Shown here piece by piece: positions 43,011-50,340 of a stretch of DNA of 64,000 nucleotides. The DNA is from CAJBVG01 sp943372995 (GTDB lineage Bacteria; Bacteroidota; Bacteroidia; Sphingobacteriales; Sphingobacteriaceae): positions 372,001-436,000 of the forward strand of contig CALSAQ010000002.1 in the NCBI GenBank assembly GCA_943372995.1, written 5' to 3'. The notes beneath the pieces were generated by a model that saw only the letters and a program-made list of their open reading frames with translations, was not told the DNA's origin and searched no databases. Both the position numbers and the translations under genes were made by a program. How positions within the stretch are numbered: the stretch's first letter is position 1; the number at the start of each line of letters is the position of its first letter.

Positions 43011-44855
43011 TTATTTAACCATAATTTTCTCAGTAGCTGATTTACCATTGCTAGTTAATACCACTGAATATAAACCTGCGTTTAAGTCAGCAACATCCAT
43101 AGATACTTTGTTTGCACCAGCAGCTAATTCAACTGACATAGTACGAACTGTTTGACCTAACATGTTTACTAATTTAACTTCTGCTTTAGAAGCGTTGTTT
43201 ATAGTAATGTTTAAGTTAGCAACATCTGAAGTAGGATTTGGATACGCTACGATAGATGCATCTAATTTTTTATTGTTGTTGATACCAACGAACCAAGGAG
43301 TAACATCGAAGTTATCGTAAACGATATCAGCTACAGATGAAGCATGTCCACCTTGTACTGCGTTTCCTGGATCGAAATCTTGTTGCCATTGCATATGAAC
43401 TAAACCGTCAGCACCAATTCTTGCTGGAACAGTAACGAACATATTTTCTTGGTTAGAAGTTTGTGAAATGTTAACGATATCAAACCAAGTAGCACCTTTA
43501 TCAGGTGTACCAGTCATGAATACGTTACGGTAGTCAACACCAACGTCATTAGTATCTTCTTCAGCAACTGCGCAATAAGTCATTGTGATACCGTTAGCCC
43601 ATGGAGTACCAGCAGCACCTACAGATAACATTGGGTTCAAAGAGAAACCAGAGTTACCATAACGTACTAAAGTACCACCAGTGAAGTCAGAACCTGAATC
43701 AAATGTACCATTACCGTTTAAGTCTAATAATACTGGAACTGGTACTAAAGTAGTGTCAGTTTCATTCCAGTAGTTGATATAATCAGAAGTTGCAGTTAAG
43801 AATACACTTAAACCTGAACCATCGTCATCTAATACTAATAAATCGCAGAATGCAACGTGAGCAACACCGTCGTTGTCGATAACAACAGAACCGTTTGAAG
43901 TTACACCCATTAATGTATCAGCTACGTTATCACCATCAGCGTCTGTAATTCCACCTTTGTATTTTTTAATAGGGAATTCACGAATGATTTTTTTAGTCCA
44001 AGTAGCACCTGCGTCAGTAGATTTTAATAATACTACGTCTTCAGTTGTTCCTAAGATAAGGATAGCAACGTTATCACCGTTTACGTCGATTGCATAAGCA
44101 TCACCACCGATATCACCAGCGTGAGCATTTGAATCGTAACCAGCAGCAGCAGCGAAAGTCGCGCTTACTGAAGTGAATGAAGCACCACCATCAGTAGATT
44201 TACCATAGTAAAGTGGAGCTAAGAAACCAGAACCTGCATCAGCTGCACTTGTGCTGATGATTGCGTGTAATGTATTACCATTACCAGCAACTCTTGGCCA
44301 AGTCATGCTGTTGAATTCTGTTGCAGTACGAGTTGTACCCCAAGCAGTACCAACACCAGTGTTAGTAGTTACAGCGTTAACGTGAGCTACAACAACTTCA
44401 CCTGCAGGAACTGCATTTAAGTTACCCCAACCTACACGTACACTTTCTAATTTAGCTGTTGGAGGAGTCGACCAAGCCGTTCCATCATAGTATGCGTAGA
44501 ACGTACCACGGTCTGTCCATGATGTTGCCTCGTTAGAACCTGTCCATACTGTAGAAACTTTACCATCTGGGTAAGCTACGATACGACGTGGCATAGAAGC
44601 GTTTGATTGTAAATCGTAAGTAGTTGTACCAACGATTGTTGCAGTTGCAGATCTTTTTACGTTTTTAGAAACGTTTCTTACAGCTGGAGCCATTGCTTGA
44701 TTAACTACAGGAACTTCAGCACCTGCTTCAATCTTCAACAATTTACTTGGCTGCATGCTGTTACGGATTTGCAGTCGAGAAGCCGACTGACCATTCACTA
44801 GGAACGGTACCGCGCACAATAGTGCCATCAGTTTTAATGTAGATACTTTTTTCAT
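43011..44855 (-). CDS. secreted Asp-box (BNR/sialidase-like) protein with T9SS type A sorting domain
   Basis: A 614-residue secreted protein with a signal peptide (1-22, ending VNG-Q). The middle region contains at least three Asp-box turns typical of BNR/sialidase-like beta-propellers: STDGGASFTS, STDAGATWTK and TPDKGATWFD. Acidic loops such as DADGDNVADT, DLNGNGTFD and DDDGSG resemble Ca sites. A catalytic sialidase arginine triad is not evident, so a binding or structural propeller is more likely than an enzyme. The C terminus is a canonical T9SS sorting domain (YPNPTSDVANL, ending KIMVK). Codon use looks regular and strongly biased, which suggests high expression (inference). It is a single-gene unit with its own promoter and terminator. 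Confidence 0.85.
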   Translation of the reverse strand: MKKVSTLKLMALLCAVPFLVNGQSASRLQIRNSMQPSKLLKIEAGAEVPVVNQAMAPAVRNVSKNVKRSATATIVGTTTYDLQSNASMPRRIVAYPDGKVSTVWTGSNEATSWTDRGTFYAYYDGTAWSTPPTAKLESVRVGWGNLNAVPAGEVVVAHVNAVTTNTGVGTAWGTTRTATEFNSMTWPRVAGNGNTLHAIISTSAADAGSGFLAPLYYGKSTDGGASFTSVSATFAAAAGYDSNAHAGDIGGDAYAIDVNGDNVAILILGTTEDVVLLKSTDAGATWTKKIIREFPIKKYKGGITDADGDNVADTLMGVTSNGSVVIDNDGVAHVAFCDLLVLDDDGSGLSVFLTATSDYINYWNETDTTLVPVPVLLDLNGNGTFDSGSDFTGGTLVRYGNSGFSLNPMLSVGAAGTPWANGITMTYCAVAEEDTNDVGVDYRNVFMTGTPDKGATWFDIVNISQTSNQENMFVTVPARIGADGLVHMQWQQDFDPGNAVQGGHASSVADIVYDNFDVTPWFVGINNNKKLDASIVAYPNPTSDVANLNITINNASKAEVKLVNMLGQTVRTMSVELAAGANKVSMDVADLNAGLYSVVLTSNGKSATEKIMVK

Positions 44856-44894
44856 AATTGAACTATTAATAGTTTGTTAAAAATTTGTTTAACT

Positions 44895-44902
44895 CAAACT
44901 TA
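44895..44902 (-). promoter_or_regulatory. -7 promoter element of the Asp-box T9SS gene
   Basis: The reverse strand reads TAAGTTTG, an exact TAnnTTTG match, 39 bp upstream of the ATG. The leader would be about 30-35 nt. A TTG at 44917-44919 is too close (14 bp) for normal -33 spacing. Confidence 0.45.
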
Positions 44903-44955
44903 ATAATAAAAAACTTCAATTGAAAGCTTTTTTTATTAAAAAAATGCATTAAATG

Positions 44956-45067
44956 CTAGTTTTTGGTGCTTTTTGTGTTTCATAGGCGGTATGTTTTATG
45001 GTAAAAAACTATAAATGAGTTTGTTCTAACACAATATCTGTACCGCTTTTTATTAAAAACTTGCTAG
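44956..45067. other. nested complementary segments downstream of bshC
   Basis: Two nested stems can be drawn. The outer is CTAGTTTTT (44956-44964) with AAAAACttgCTAG (45055-45067, 3-nt bulge). The inner is GCGGTA (44986-44991) with TACCGC (45041-45046). The region spans the bshC stop and its 3' flank. It may be a structured 3' untranslated region; a chance AT-rich match is also possible. Confidence 0.3.
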
Positions 45068-46656
45068 AAACCCGAAATTTTTATGCTTTTCGACAAAACT
45101 TGCACCTCATTTTGGAGCCTTAATAAGCCCTTAAAACCGTAGTTCGCAAACCATAGGCTGAAATTATCATGTCTTTCTTGCAATTTTCCTTTAGGAAAAT
45201 AATGTGATTTAATACTTGAAATTTTATCTAAAGATGATTTGTGTTTCCTTTTTTCAGCTTTCCATATTTTATGTTCAACCCTTTCCATCATTCTTAAAAT
45301 TCTTTTTTCTGTACCACTTAAACTGTATTTCAAATTATCATCAACTTTAATAGCTTTTTGTGTTAAAGAGTGGATGTAAGATTTAAGTAATTCTGTTTCT
45401 TCTGATAAATTAATTTTTTCGGTTTGATGTTTTTTTACAAAATCATCTTCTAATTCATTAATAGATTTGAAAAGGTCTACGGTTGAGTTACCCATATCAT
45501 TCCACTTTTTAATTACATTTTCTTCTGTAATTAAAAATGAATTTCTCCAAGCTAACATTGGGTAATTTATATTATAAAGTTCAAATACTGATTTCAACTG
45601 CAACCAATATGCTATCTCTCCAGGACCTCCTATATAGGATAGATTCGGAAGAATGTACTCTTGATAGAGTGGGCGCAATACAACATTTGGACTGAACCGT
45701 TCAGGATGCTTTTCTAATTCTTCTTCAATACCTTTTTTATCAAAAATATATTTACCATCTGTAGTTTTGAACAAATCATTTTCAGAAATAATTCTTTCTC
45801 TATATCCATCAAGAATATAAAACATATTAATTTCTCTAGGATTAATTTGAGAAGGGTAGTTTAAAGCAGTTAAGTCTTCAGTTTTTTTATTACATGCGAT
45901 AAAACTTTTTTGTTCGAATAATTCTTTAGAGATGATTTTAGAAAAAGATTTTTTTAATTCAACATCATCAGCATCTATAATTACCAATCCTTCATCTTTA
46001 AATAGTTCATGCACTAGTTTTCTAGTAGCAAAAGAAAGTGTGTCGCCTTTTTGATAGGCATTTGATAATAGTTGAATAATTTCCTCAGTATGGGGTTTAT
46101 CGCCTATGAAGTGTTTCAATGAATTAATGATAGGGGCAACTTGATCTACTTTTATTCTTCCAGTAGGACCTCCAGAATTTTCTTTCCAAACAAATTGGTG
46201 TTCGCCCAAATTAATATGATTGATTTCTTCAAAATCATGATCTTCTGATGCCATCCAAAATACAGGTACAAAATGGTATTCAGGATAAAGCTTTTTTGCT
46301 TCTTTTGCCATCTCAATAGCAGTCATTATTTTGAAGATGAAATACCATTCTCCTGTAAACAATGAAAGTTGATGACCTGTAGTAATAGTAAAAGTTTTTT
46401 TCTCTTTAATAGAGAGAATGTTGTTTGTTACTTTACTTGAATTGCTAATATTATTGTATTGATCAAGCAAGCGCTCAACTAATAAATCTCTGTTGACCTC
46501 ATTTAACGCTCGATCTTTAATAACACTTCCTAAGGAATTTATATTTGCTGAGTATTTATAAAATGGTTGTAGAGTTGGGTTCTCTTCAACATAATCTAGA
46601 AAAAGTTTGCTGAATGAATTAGATTGGCGGTAGCCTATACAACTTGAGTTATCCAT
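45064..46656 (-). CDS. bshC: bacillithiol biosynthesis cysteine-adding enzyme
   Basis: A 530-residue cytosolic ligase of the BshC family, which joins cysteine to glucosaminyl-malate in the last step of bacillithiol synthesis. Family features are TITTGHQLSLFTGEWYFIFK (92-111 in part; TTGHQxxxFxGP-type nucleotide motif), VPVFWMASEDHDFEEINH, SFATRKLVHELF, and PNLSYIGGPGEIAYWLQLK. Length is usual. The ATG at 46656 is preferred; a TTG two codons upstream overlaps the -7 element and is unlikely. With bshA at 2766 the cell evidently makes bacillithiol. The gene has its own promoter, located so close that the message may be leaderless. Confidence 0.93.
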   Translation of the reverse strand: MDNSSCIGYRQSNSFSKLFLDYVEENPTLQPFYKYSANINSLGSVIKDRALNEVNRDLLVERLLDQYNNISNSSKVTNNILSIKEKKTFTITTGHQLSLFTGEWYFIFKIMTAIEMAKEAKKLYPEYHFVPVFWMASEDHDFEEINHINLGEHQFVWKENSGGPTGRIKVDQVAPIINSLKHFIGDKPHTEEIIQLLSNAYQKGDTLSFATRKLVHELFKDEGLVIIDADDVELKKSFSKIISKELFEQKSFIACNKKTEDLTALNYPSQINPREINMFYILDGYRERIISENDLFKTTDGKYIFDKKGIEEELEKHPERFSPNVVLRPLYQEYILPNLSYIGGPGEIAYWLQLKSVFELYNINYPMLAWRNSFLITEENVIKKWNDMGNSTVDLFKSINELEDDFVKKHQTEKINLSEETELLKSYIHSLTQKAIKVDDNLKYSLSGTEKRILRMMERVEHKIWKAEKRKHKSSLDKISSIKSHYFPKGKLQERHDNFSLWFANYGFKGLLRLQNEVQVLSKSIKISGF

Positions 46657-46659
46657 ATT

Positions 46660-46689
46660 CAAATATAAAATTTATATAGATAACCCAAA
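46660..46689 (-). promoter_or_regulatory. consensus Bacteroidota promoter of bshC
   Basis: The reverse strand carries TTTG (46689-46686), an 18-bp spacer and TATATTTG (46667-46660), an exact match to both halves of the Bacteroidota consensus. The bshC ATG begins only 3 bp after the -7 element, so transcription should start at or within a few bases of the start codon. Confidence 0.65.
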
Positions 46690-46705
46690 TTATTAAGAAA
46701 GGTTC

Positions 46706-48013
46706 TTATATTTTCTTTGCGTATAAATCAAACTCTTCTGCTGCAGTAACTTCTACCTGAACAAAATCACCTATACGTAAATATTGGTCTTTTGCATCAA
46801 TTAACACCTCGTTATCTACTTCAGGGGAGTCGTATTGAGTACGACCAATAAAATGATCTTTCTCTTTTCTATCGATAAGTACTTTGAATTCTTTACCAAC
46901 TTTAGCTTGGTTGAGTTCTAAAGAGATTTCTTGCTGCACTGCCATGATACGATCTGCTCGATCTTGTTTTTCTTGTTCGGGCACATCATCAGTTAGTGTA
47001 TAAGCATGTGTGTTTTCTTCATGGGAATAGGTGAATACACCTAAACGATCGAATTTCATTTCTTCAACAAAGCCGATAACCTCTTCAACATCTTGTTCTG
47101 TTTCTCCTGGGTATCCTGCTATTAGAGTAGTTCTTAAAGCAATATCAGGAACTACACTACGAATATCTTTGATAAGCTCTATGGTTCTTCTTTTTGTTAT
47201 TCCTCTTCTCATCGATTTCAACATGTTATCAGTGATGTGTTGAAGAGGCATGTCGAGGTATTTACAAATGTTTTCTCTCTCATTCATAACATTCAATACG
47301 TCCATTGGGAATTGAGATGGATAAGCATATTGCATACGAATCCATTCTATACCTTCAATGTCGGAAAGATGTTTCAGTAAGTCTGCAAGCTTTCTGTCGT
47401 TATAAATATCCAAACCATAATAGGTAAGGTCTTGAGCAATTAGAATAAGTTCTTTTGTGCCATTTTTAGCTAAATGTTTAGCTTCCTTCACTAAATCCTC
47501 AATGGTTTTAGATACATGTCCACCTCTCATTAATGGAATAGCGCAGAACGAACACGGACGATTACATCCTTCAGCAATTTTGAAATAAGCAAAATGAGCA
47601 GGAGTGGTAATGAGACGCTCTCCAATAAGCTCGTGTTTATAGTCGGCACCAACAGTTTTTAGTATTCTCACTAAATCATTCGTACCAAAATATGCATCCA
47701 CATTTGGAATCTCTTTTTCTAAATCATCTTTATAACGGGCAGATAAGCACCCGGTAACGTATACTTTTTCTATATCACCTTTTTCTTTGAGGTCTACATA
47801 TTTCAGAATAGTATCGATAGATTCTTGTTTTGCATTATCAATAAAACCACAGGTATTGATAATTACCGTACCGAAGTCTAATTTCTCCGATTCGTGACTA
47901 ACATCGAAATGGTTGCCTTTTAGTTGCCCCATTAACACTTCAGAGTCGACAATATTCTTCGAGCAGCCTAAGGTTACGATGTTAATTTTATTCTTATTTC
48001 CCTTGGTTTTCAT
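46706..48013 (-). CDS. rimO: ribosomal protein uS12 Asp88 methylthiotransferase
   Basis: A 435-residue radical SAM enzyme that adds a methylthio group to aspartate 88 of ribosomal protein S12. The N-terminal MTTase domain cluster uses C17 (VTLGCSKN), C55 (NTCGF) and C89 (TGCLSARY). The radical SAM cluster is C150-x3-C154-x2-C157 (EGCNRPCSFCAIP). A C-terminal TRAM domain (about 370-435) binds the substrate. The GCSKNxVDSE opening distinguishes RimO from MiaB. It lies 13 bp downstream of ftsY in the rpmB-rpmG-DUF4295-ftsY-rimO order, conserved in Bacteroidota. Confidence 0.95.
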   Translation of the reverse strand: MKTKGNKNKINIVTLGCSKNIVDSEVLMGQLKGNHFDVSHESEKLDFGTVIINTCGFIDNAKQESIDTILKYVDLKEKGDIEKVYVTGCLSARYKDDLEKEIPNVDAYFGTNDLVRILKTVGADYKHELIGERLITTPAHFAYFKIAEGCNRPCSFCAIPLMRGGHVSKTIEDLVKEAKHLAKNGTKELILIAQDLTYYGLDIYNDRKLADLLKHLSDIEGIEWIRMQYAYPSQFPMDVLNVMNERENICKYLDMPLQHITDNMLKSMRRGITKRRTIELIKDIRSVVPDIALRTTLIAGYPGETEQDVEEVIGFVEEMKFDRLGVFTYSHEENTHAYTLTDDVPEQEKQDRADRIMAVQQEISLELNQAKVGKEFKVLIDRKEKDHFIGRTQYDSPEVDNEVLIDAKDQYLRIGDFVQVEVTAAEEFDLYAKKI

Positions 48014-48026
48014 TTTTTAACAGCAA

Positions 48027-48983
48027 TTATTTTCCAAAAATAGATTCTACAAATGTAGTCTTATTAAAGAGTTGTATATCATCTATACCTTCACCAACAC
48101 CAATATATTTTACAGGCACTTTAAATTGATCAGAGATACCAATCACTACTCCACCTTTTGCGGTACCATCTAATTTAGTTAAAGCAAGAGCATTAACTTC
48201 AGTAGCTGCAGTAAATTGTTTGGTTTGTTCAATGGCATTTTGCCCTGTAGAAGCATCCAGCACTAGTAAAATCTCATGGGGAGCATCAGGGACTAGCTTT
48301 TGCATCACCGATTTGATTTTTGTTAATTCGTTCATTAGGCCTACTTTATTATGTAAACGACCTGCTGTATCTATAATGCAAATATCTTCTTTGTTTGCAA
48401 TAGCAGAGTTAAGTGTATCAAAAGCAACAGCGGCAGGGTCGGCACCCATCTTTTGAGAAACCACACGAACACCAGTTCTTTGTCCCCAAATATGTAATTG
48501 CTCTACAGCCGCAGCTCTAAAAGTATCGGCGGCTCCTAATACTACTTTTTTTCCTGCTTTGTTAAATTGGTTAGCCAGTTTTCCGATGGTTGTTGTTTTA
48601 CCCACACCGTTTACCCCTACAACCATAATTACATAAGGTTTTTGCTGATCGGGTAGTTCGAAATGATCAAAATCTTTAGTTTGATTTTCGGAAAGGAGAG
48701 AAGCTATTTCCTCTTTAAGAATGTGGTTGAGTTCTGTGGTATTTACGTATTTATCCTTAGCTACACGTTTCTCTATTCTTTCAATGATTTTAAGTGTGGT
48801 TTCTACTCCAACATCTGCAGAAACAAGTATCTCTTCTAAATTATCAAGTACTTCTGCATCAACTTCCGACTTACCAACTATAGCGCGAGCAAGTTTGCCA
48901 ATAACACTCTCTTTGGTCTTTTCAAGACTCTTATCTAGTGTTTCTTCTTTCTTCTTAGATGAAAAAAAATCGAATAATCCCAT
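48027..48983 (-). CDS. ftsY: signal recognition particle receptor FtsY
   Basis: A 318-residue SRP GTPase that docks SRP-ribosome complexes at the membrane for co-translational insertion. It has a short N-terminal A region (1-25), the N domain (about 26-105) and the G domain with P loop GVNGVGKTTTIGKLA (123-137). Further motifs are DTFRAAAVEQL (G2), DTAGRLHNK (G3) and TKLDGTAKGG (G4/G5). The acidic A domain is much reduced relative to E. coli, as usual in this phylum. A hairpin terminator lies between it and DUF4295, so its level may be set by read-through or by a promoter in that 64-bp gap. Confidence 0.95.
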   Translation of the reverse strand: MGLFDFFSSKKKEETLDKSLEKTKESVIGKLARAIVGKSEVDAEVLDNLEEILVSADVGVETTLKIIERIEKRVAKDKYVNTTELNHILKEEIASLLSENQTKDFDHFELPDQQKPYVIMVVGVNGVGKTTTIGKLANQFNKAGKKVVLGAADTFRAAAVEQLHIWGQRTGVRVVSQKMGADPAAVAFDTLNSAIANKEDICIIDTAGRLHNKVGLMNELTKIKSVMQKLVPDAPHEILLVLDASTGQNAIEQTKQFTAATEVNALALTKLDGTAKGGVVIGISDQFKVPVKYIGVGEGIDDIQLFNKTTFVESIFGK

Positions 48984-48995
48984 TTTATCAATAAT

Positions 48996-49028
48996 AAAAA
49001 AAGCTCCTTTCTGAAGAAAGAAGCTTTT
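48996..49028 (-). terminator. intrinsic terminator or attenuator between DUF4295 and ftsY
   Basis: On the reverse strand AAAAGCTnCTTTC (49028-49016) pairs with its complement (49011-48999) around a 4-nt loop, followed by a T run down to 48996. The only flaw is one mismatch in a stem of about 13 bp. It would separate the ribosomal-protein genes from ftsY-rimO. Confidence 0.7.
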
Positions 49029-49047
49029 ATATGATCAAGGAGAACAA

Positions 49048-49203
49048 TTATTTGTTTCCTTTTAATACGTCTTTTACGTGATCGTTGTGAACAACAATTT
49101 CTTTAAAAGAATAAGCACCTTTAGGTGATTTCACCATAGTGATCACTTTAGAGTATTCTTTACCAGTACCGGTTTTCAACGTTGCAACTACTTTCTTAGC
49201 CAT
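49048..49203 (-). CDS. DUF4295 small protein of the rpmB-rpmG cluster
   Basis: A 51-residue basic protein starting MAKKVVATLKTGTGKEYSK and ending DVLKGNK. It matches the DUF4295 family, found in Bacteroidota directly after rpmG. Small size, high lysine content and constant linkage with ribosomal protein genes suggest a ribosome-associated protein, which is inference. The gap to rpmG is 20 bp, and a terminator hairpin follows 20 bp downstream. Confidence 0.88.
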   Translation of the reverse strand: MAKKVVATLKTGTGKEYSKVITMVKSPKGAYSFKEIVVHNDHVKDVLKGNK

Positions 49204-49223
49204 TTTCTGTCAGGATTGTATGA

Positions 49224-49406
49224 TTACTTAATTTCTTTATGTACAGTAACGCGTTTTAACACTGGATTGAATTTCTTCATTTCCAAACGCTCTGTAGTGT
49301 TTTTCTTGTTTTTAGTGGTGATGTAACGAGACATACCCGGTACCCCACTATCTTTGTGCTCTGTGCATTCTAAGATGACCTGAACTCTATTACCTTTCTT
49401 TGCCAT
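49224..49406 (-). CDS. rpmG: 50S ribosomal protein bL33
   Basis: A 60-residue large-subunit protein located near the E site. The opening MAKKGNRVQVILECTEHK, the RYITTKNKKNT core and the NPVLKRVTVHKEIK end are standard for bL33. The single cysteine without CxxC pairs marks the zinc-independent (C-) form. It lies 19 bp downstream of rpmB and is co-transcribed with it and with DUF4295. Confidence 0.95.
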   Translation of the reverse strand: MAKKGNRVQVILECTEHKDSGVPGMSRYITTKNKKNTTERLEMKKFNPVLKRVTVHKEIK

Positions 49407-49425
49407 TTCTTTTATTCCTTATAAA

Positions 49426-49659
49426 TTAAATCTTACCGTTTTTAACGAATTTGTTAATAACCGCAGTGATTCCATTTTTATCAATAGTTTTCAACGCTGA
49501 TGTAGAGACTTTTAACGTAATCCATGAATCTTCTTCAGGGATGTAAAATCTCTTGGTTTTCAAGTTCGGATGAAACTTTCTTTTAGTCTTACGGTTCGAA
49601 TTCGAAACGTTATTACCATTCATCGCACTTTTACCTGTTAAATCACAAATCTTTGACAT
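49426..49659 (-). CDS. rpmB: 50S ribosomal protein bL28
   Basis: A 77-residue basic large-subunit protein. Recognised by MSKICDLTGKSAMNGNNVS (1-19), NRKTKRKFHPNLKTKRFY (22-39) and the helix near the C terminus. First gene of the rpmB-rpmG-DUF4295 transcript. It is divergent from the InsA-like gene at 49817, so the 157-bp gap should hold both promoters. A TAGTTTTG box at 49744-49751 fits a -7 element for the rightward gene. Confidence 0.95.
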   Translation of the reverse strand: MSKICDLTGKSAMNGNNVSNSNRKTKRKFHPNLKTKRFYIPEEDSWITLKVSTSALKTIDKNGITAVINKFVKNGKI

Positions 49660-49780
49660 GATGATCTTATTATGTTCTATTAAATTATTTTAGAGTTTGC
49701 AAATATCTGAATATTTATGGTAAGGACAAATATTTTTTCAAAATAGTTTTGTGGAGCTTTTATTTGTTCTATATCTTGCT

Positions 49781-49811
49781 AAATTAGTATATTTATGCAA
49801 ATTTAGTATAT
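49781..49811 (+). promoter_or_regulatory. direct repeat AAATTtAGTATAT upstream of the InsA-like gene
   Basis: AAATTAGTATAT (49781-49792) and AAATTTAGTATAT (49799-49811) are spaced 18 bp start to start, directly before the ATG at 49817 and after a TAnnTTTG box (TAGTTTTG, 49744-49751). The position suits an operator for autoregulation, which is inference. Confidence 0.35.
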
Positions 49812-49816
49812 ATATA

Positions 49817-50242
49817 ATGTCAGCACAGATTTTTTGCCCCAAATGCCAATCCGAAAAGTACGTAAAAAGTGGCATTGTGAAGGATAGGCAACGCTTTACT
49901 TGTAAAAGTTGCGGATATCATTTTACAGTACAAAAGGAAGGGAAAAAAGTAGACAACTACTACGTTACAAAGGCTTTGCAGCTTTATCTAGAAGGAATCT
50001 CCTACCGTGAAATAGAACGCATTTTAGGAGTGAGCCATGTATCCGTAATGAATTGGGTGAAGCAATATATCAAGGTTCGCCCAAATATTCAAGAATATCA
50101 CCCTACCTATAAAATTTTTAAACACCAGGAATTTATCGAGTATATACAAGATCAAAACCACATGAAAGGTGCAGGAATGATGATTACTGAGCTGGGCGAC
50201 AAGTATATGCTGATCAAATGGGAACGATTTAAAGGTAGGTAA
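49817..50242 (+). CDS. orphan IS1 InsA-like zinc-ribbon/HTH DNA-binding protein
   Basis: A 141-residue protein whose first 85 residues resemble the InsA DNA-binding part of IS1-type transposases: a zinc ribbon with C7, C10, C29 and C32 (FCPKCQSEKYVKSG, FTCKSCGYHF), then an HTH (about 57-84: YLEGISYREIERILGVSHVSV). The remaining 55 residues are not a DDE nuclease and are unfamiliar. There is no InsB frame and no terminal inverted repeats, so this is not a mobile element. It stands 98 bp before a porin-transporter-kinase-acs locus on the same strand, which suggests a domesticated regulator of that locus. The ATG at 49817 puts the zinc ribbon at the N terminus; longer upstream starts look spurious. 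Confidence 0.75.
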   Translation: MSAQIFCPKCQSEKYVKSGIVKDRQRFTCKSCGYHFTVQKEGKKVDNYYVTKALQLYLEGISYREIERILGVSHVSVMNWVKQYIKVRPNIQEYHPTYKIFKHQEFIEYIQDQNHMKGAGMMITELGDKYMLIKWERFKGR

Positions 50243-50249
50243 TTAGCAG

Positions 50250-50264
50250 ATATGTATACCATAT
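50250..50264. promoter_or_regulatory. near-palindrome in the porin upstream region
   Basis: ATATGTATACCATAT reads almost the same on both strands, with mismatches confined to one symmetric pair. It lies in the 98-bp gap between the InsA-like gene and the porin gene. It could be an operator; AT-rich chance is a fair alternative. Confidence 0.25.
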
Positions 50265-50340
50265 TTTATTTCTAACATTTTCTTAGGGAATTTAGGATTA
50301 GTCTTTTACCGCGGAAAGGCTCCTTAAAAACCCAATTAAA

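Noticed and set aside
43011..44855. Active exo-sialidase
   Set aside because: Asp boxes are present, but I could not find the arginine triad and catalytic residues expected of a sialidase; a non-catalytic propeller is safer.
49817..50242. Complete IS1-family insertion sequence
   Set aside because: No InsB/DDE frame follows, and no terminal inverted repeats or target duplications were seen in the flanks; only the InsA-like DNA-binding part exists.
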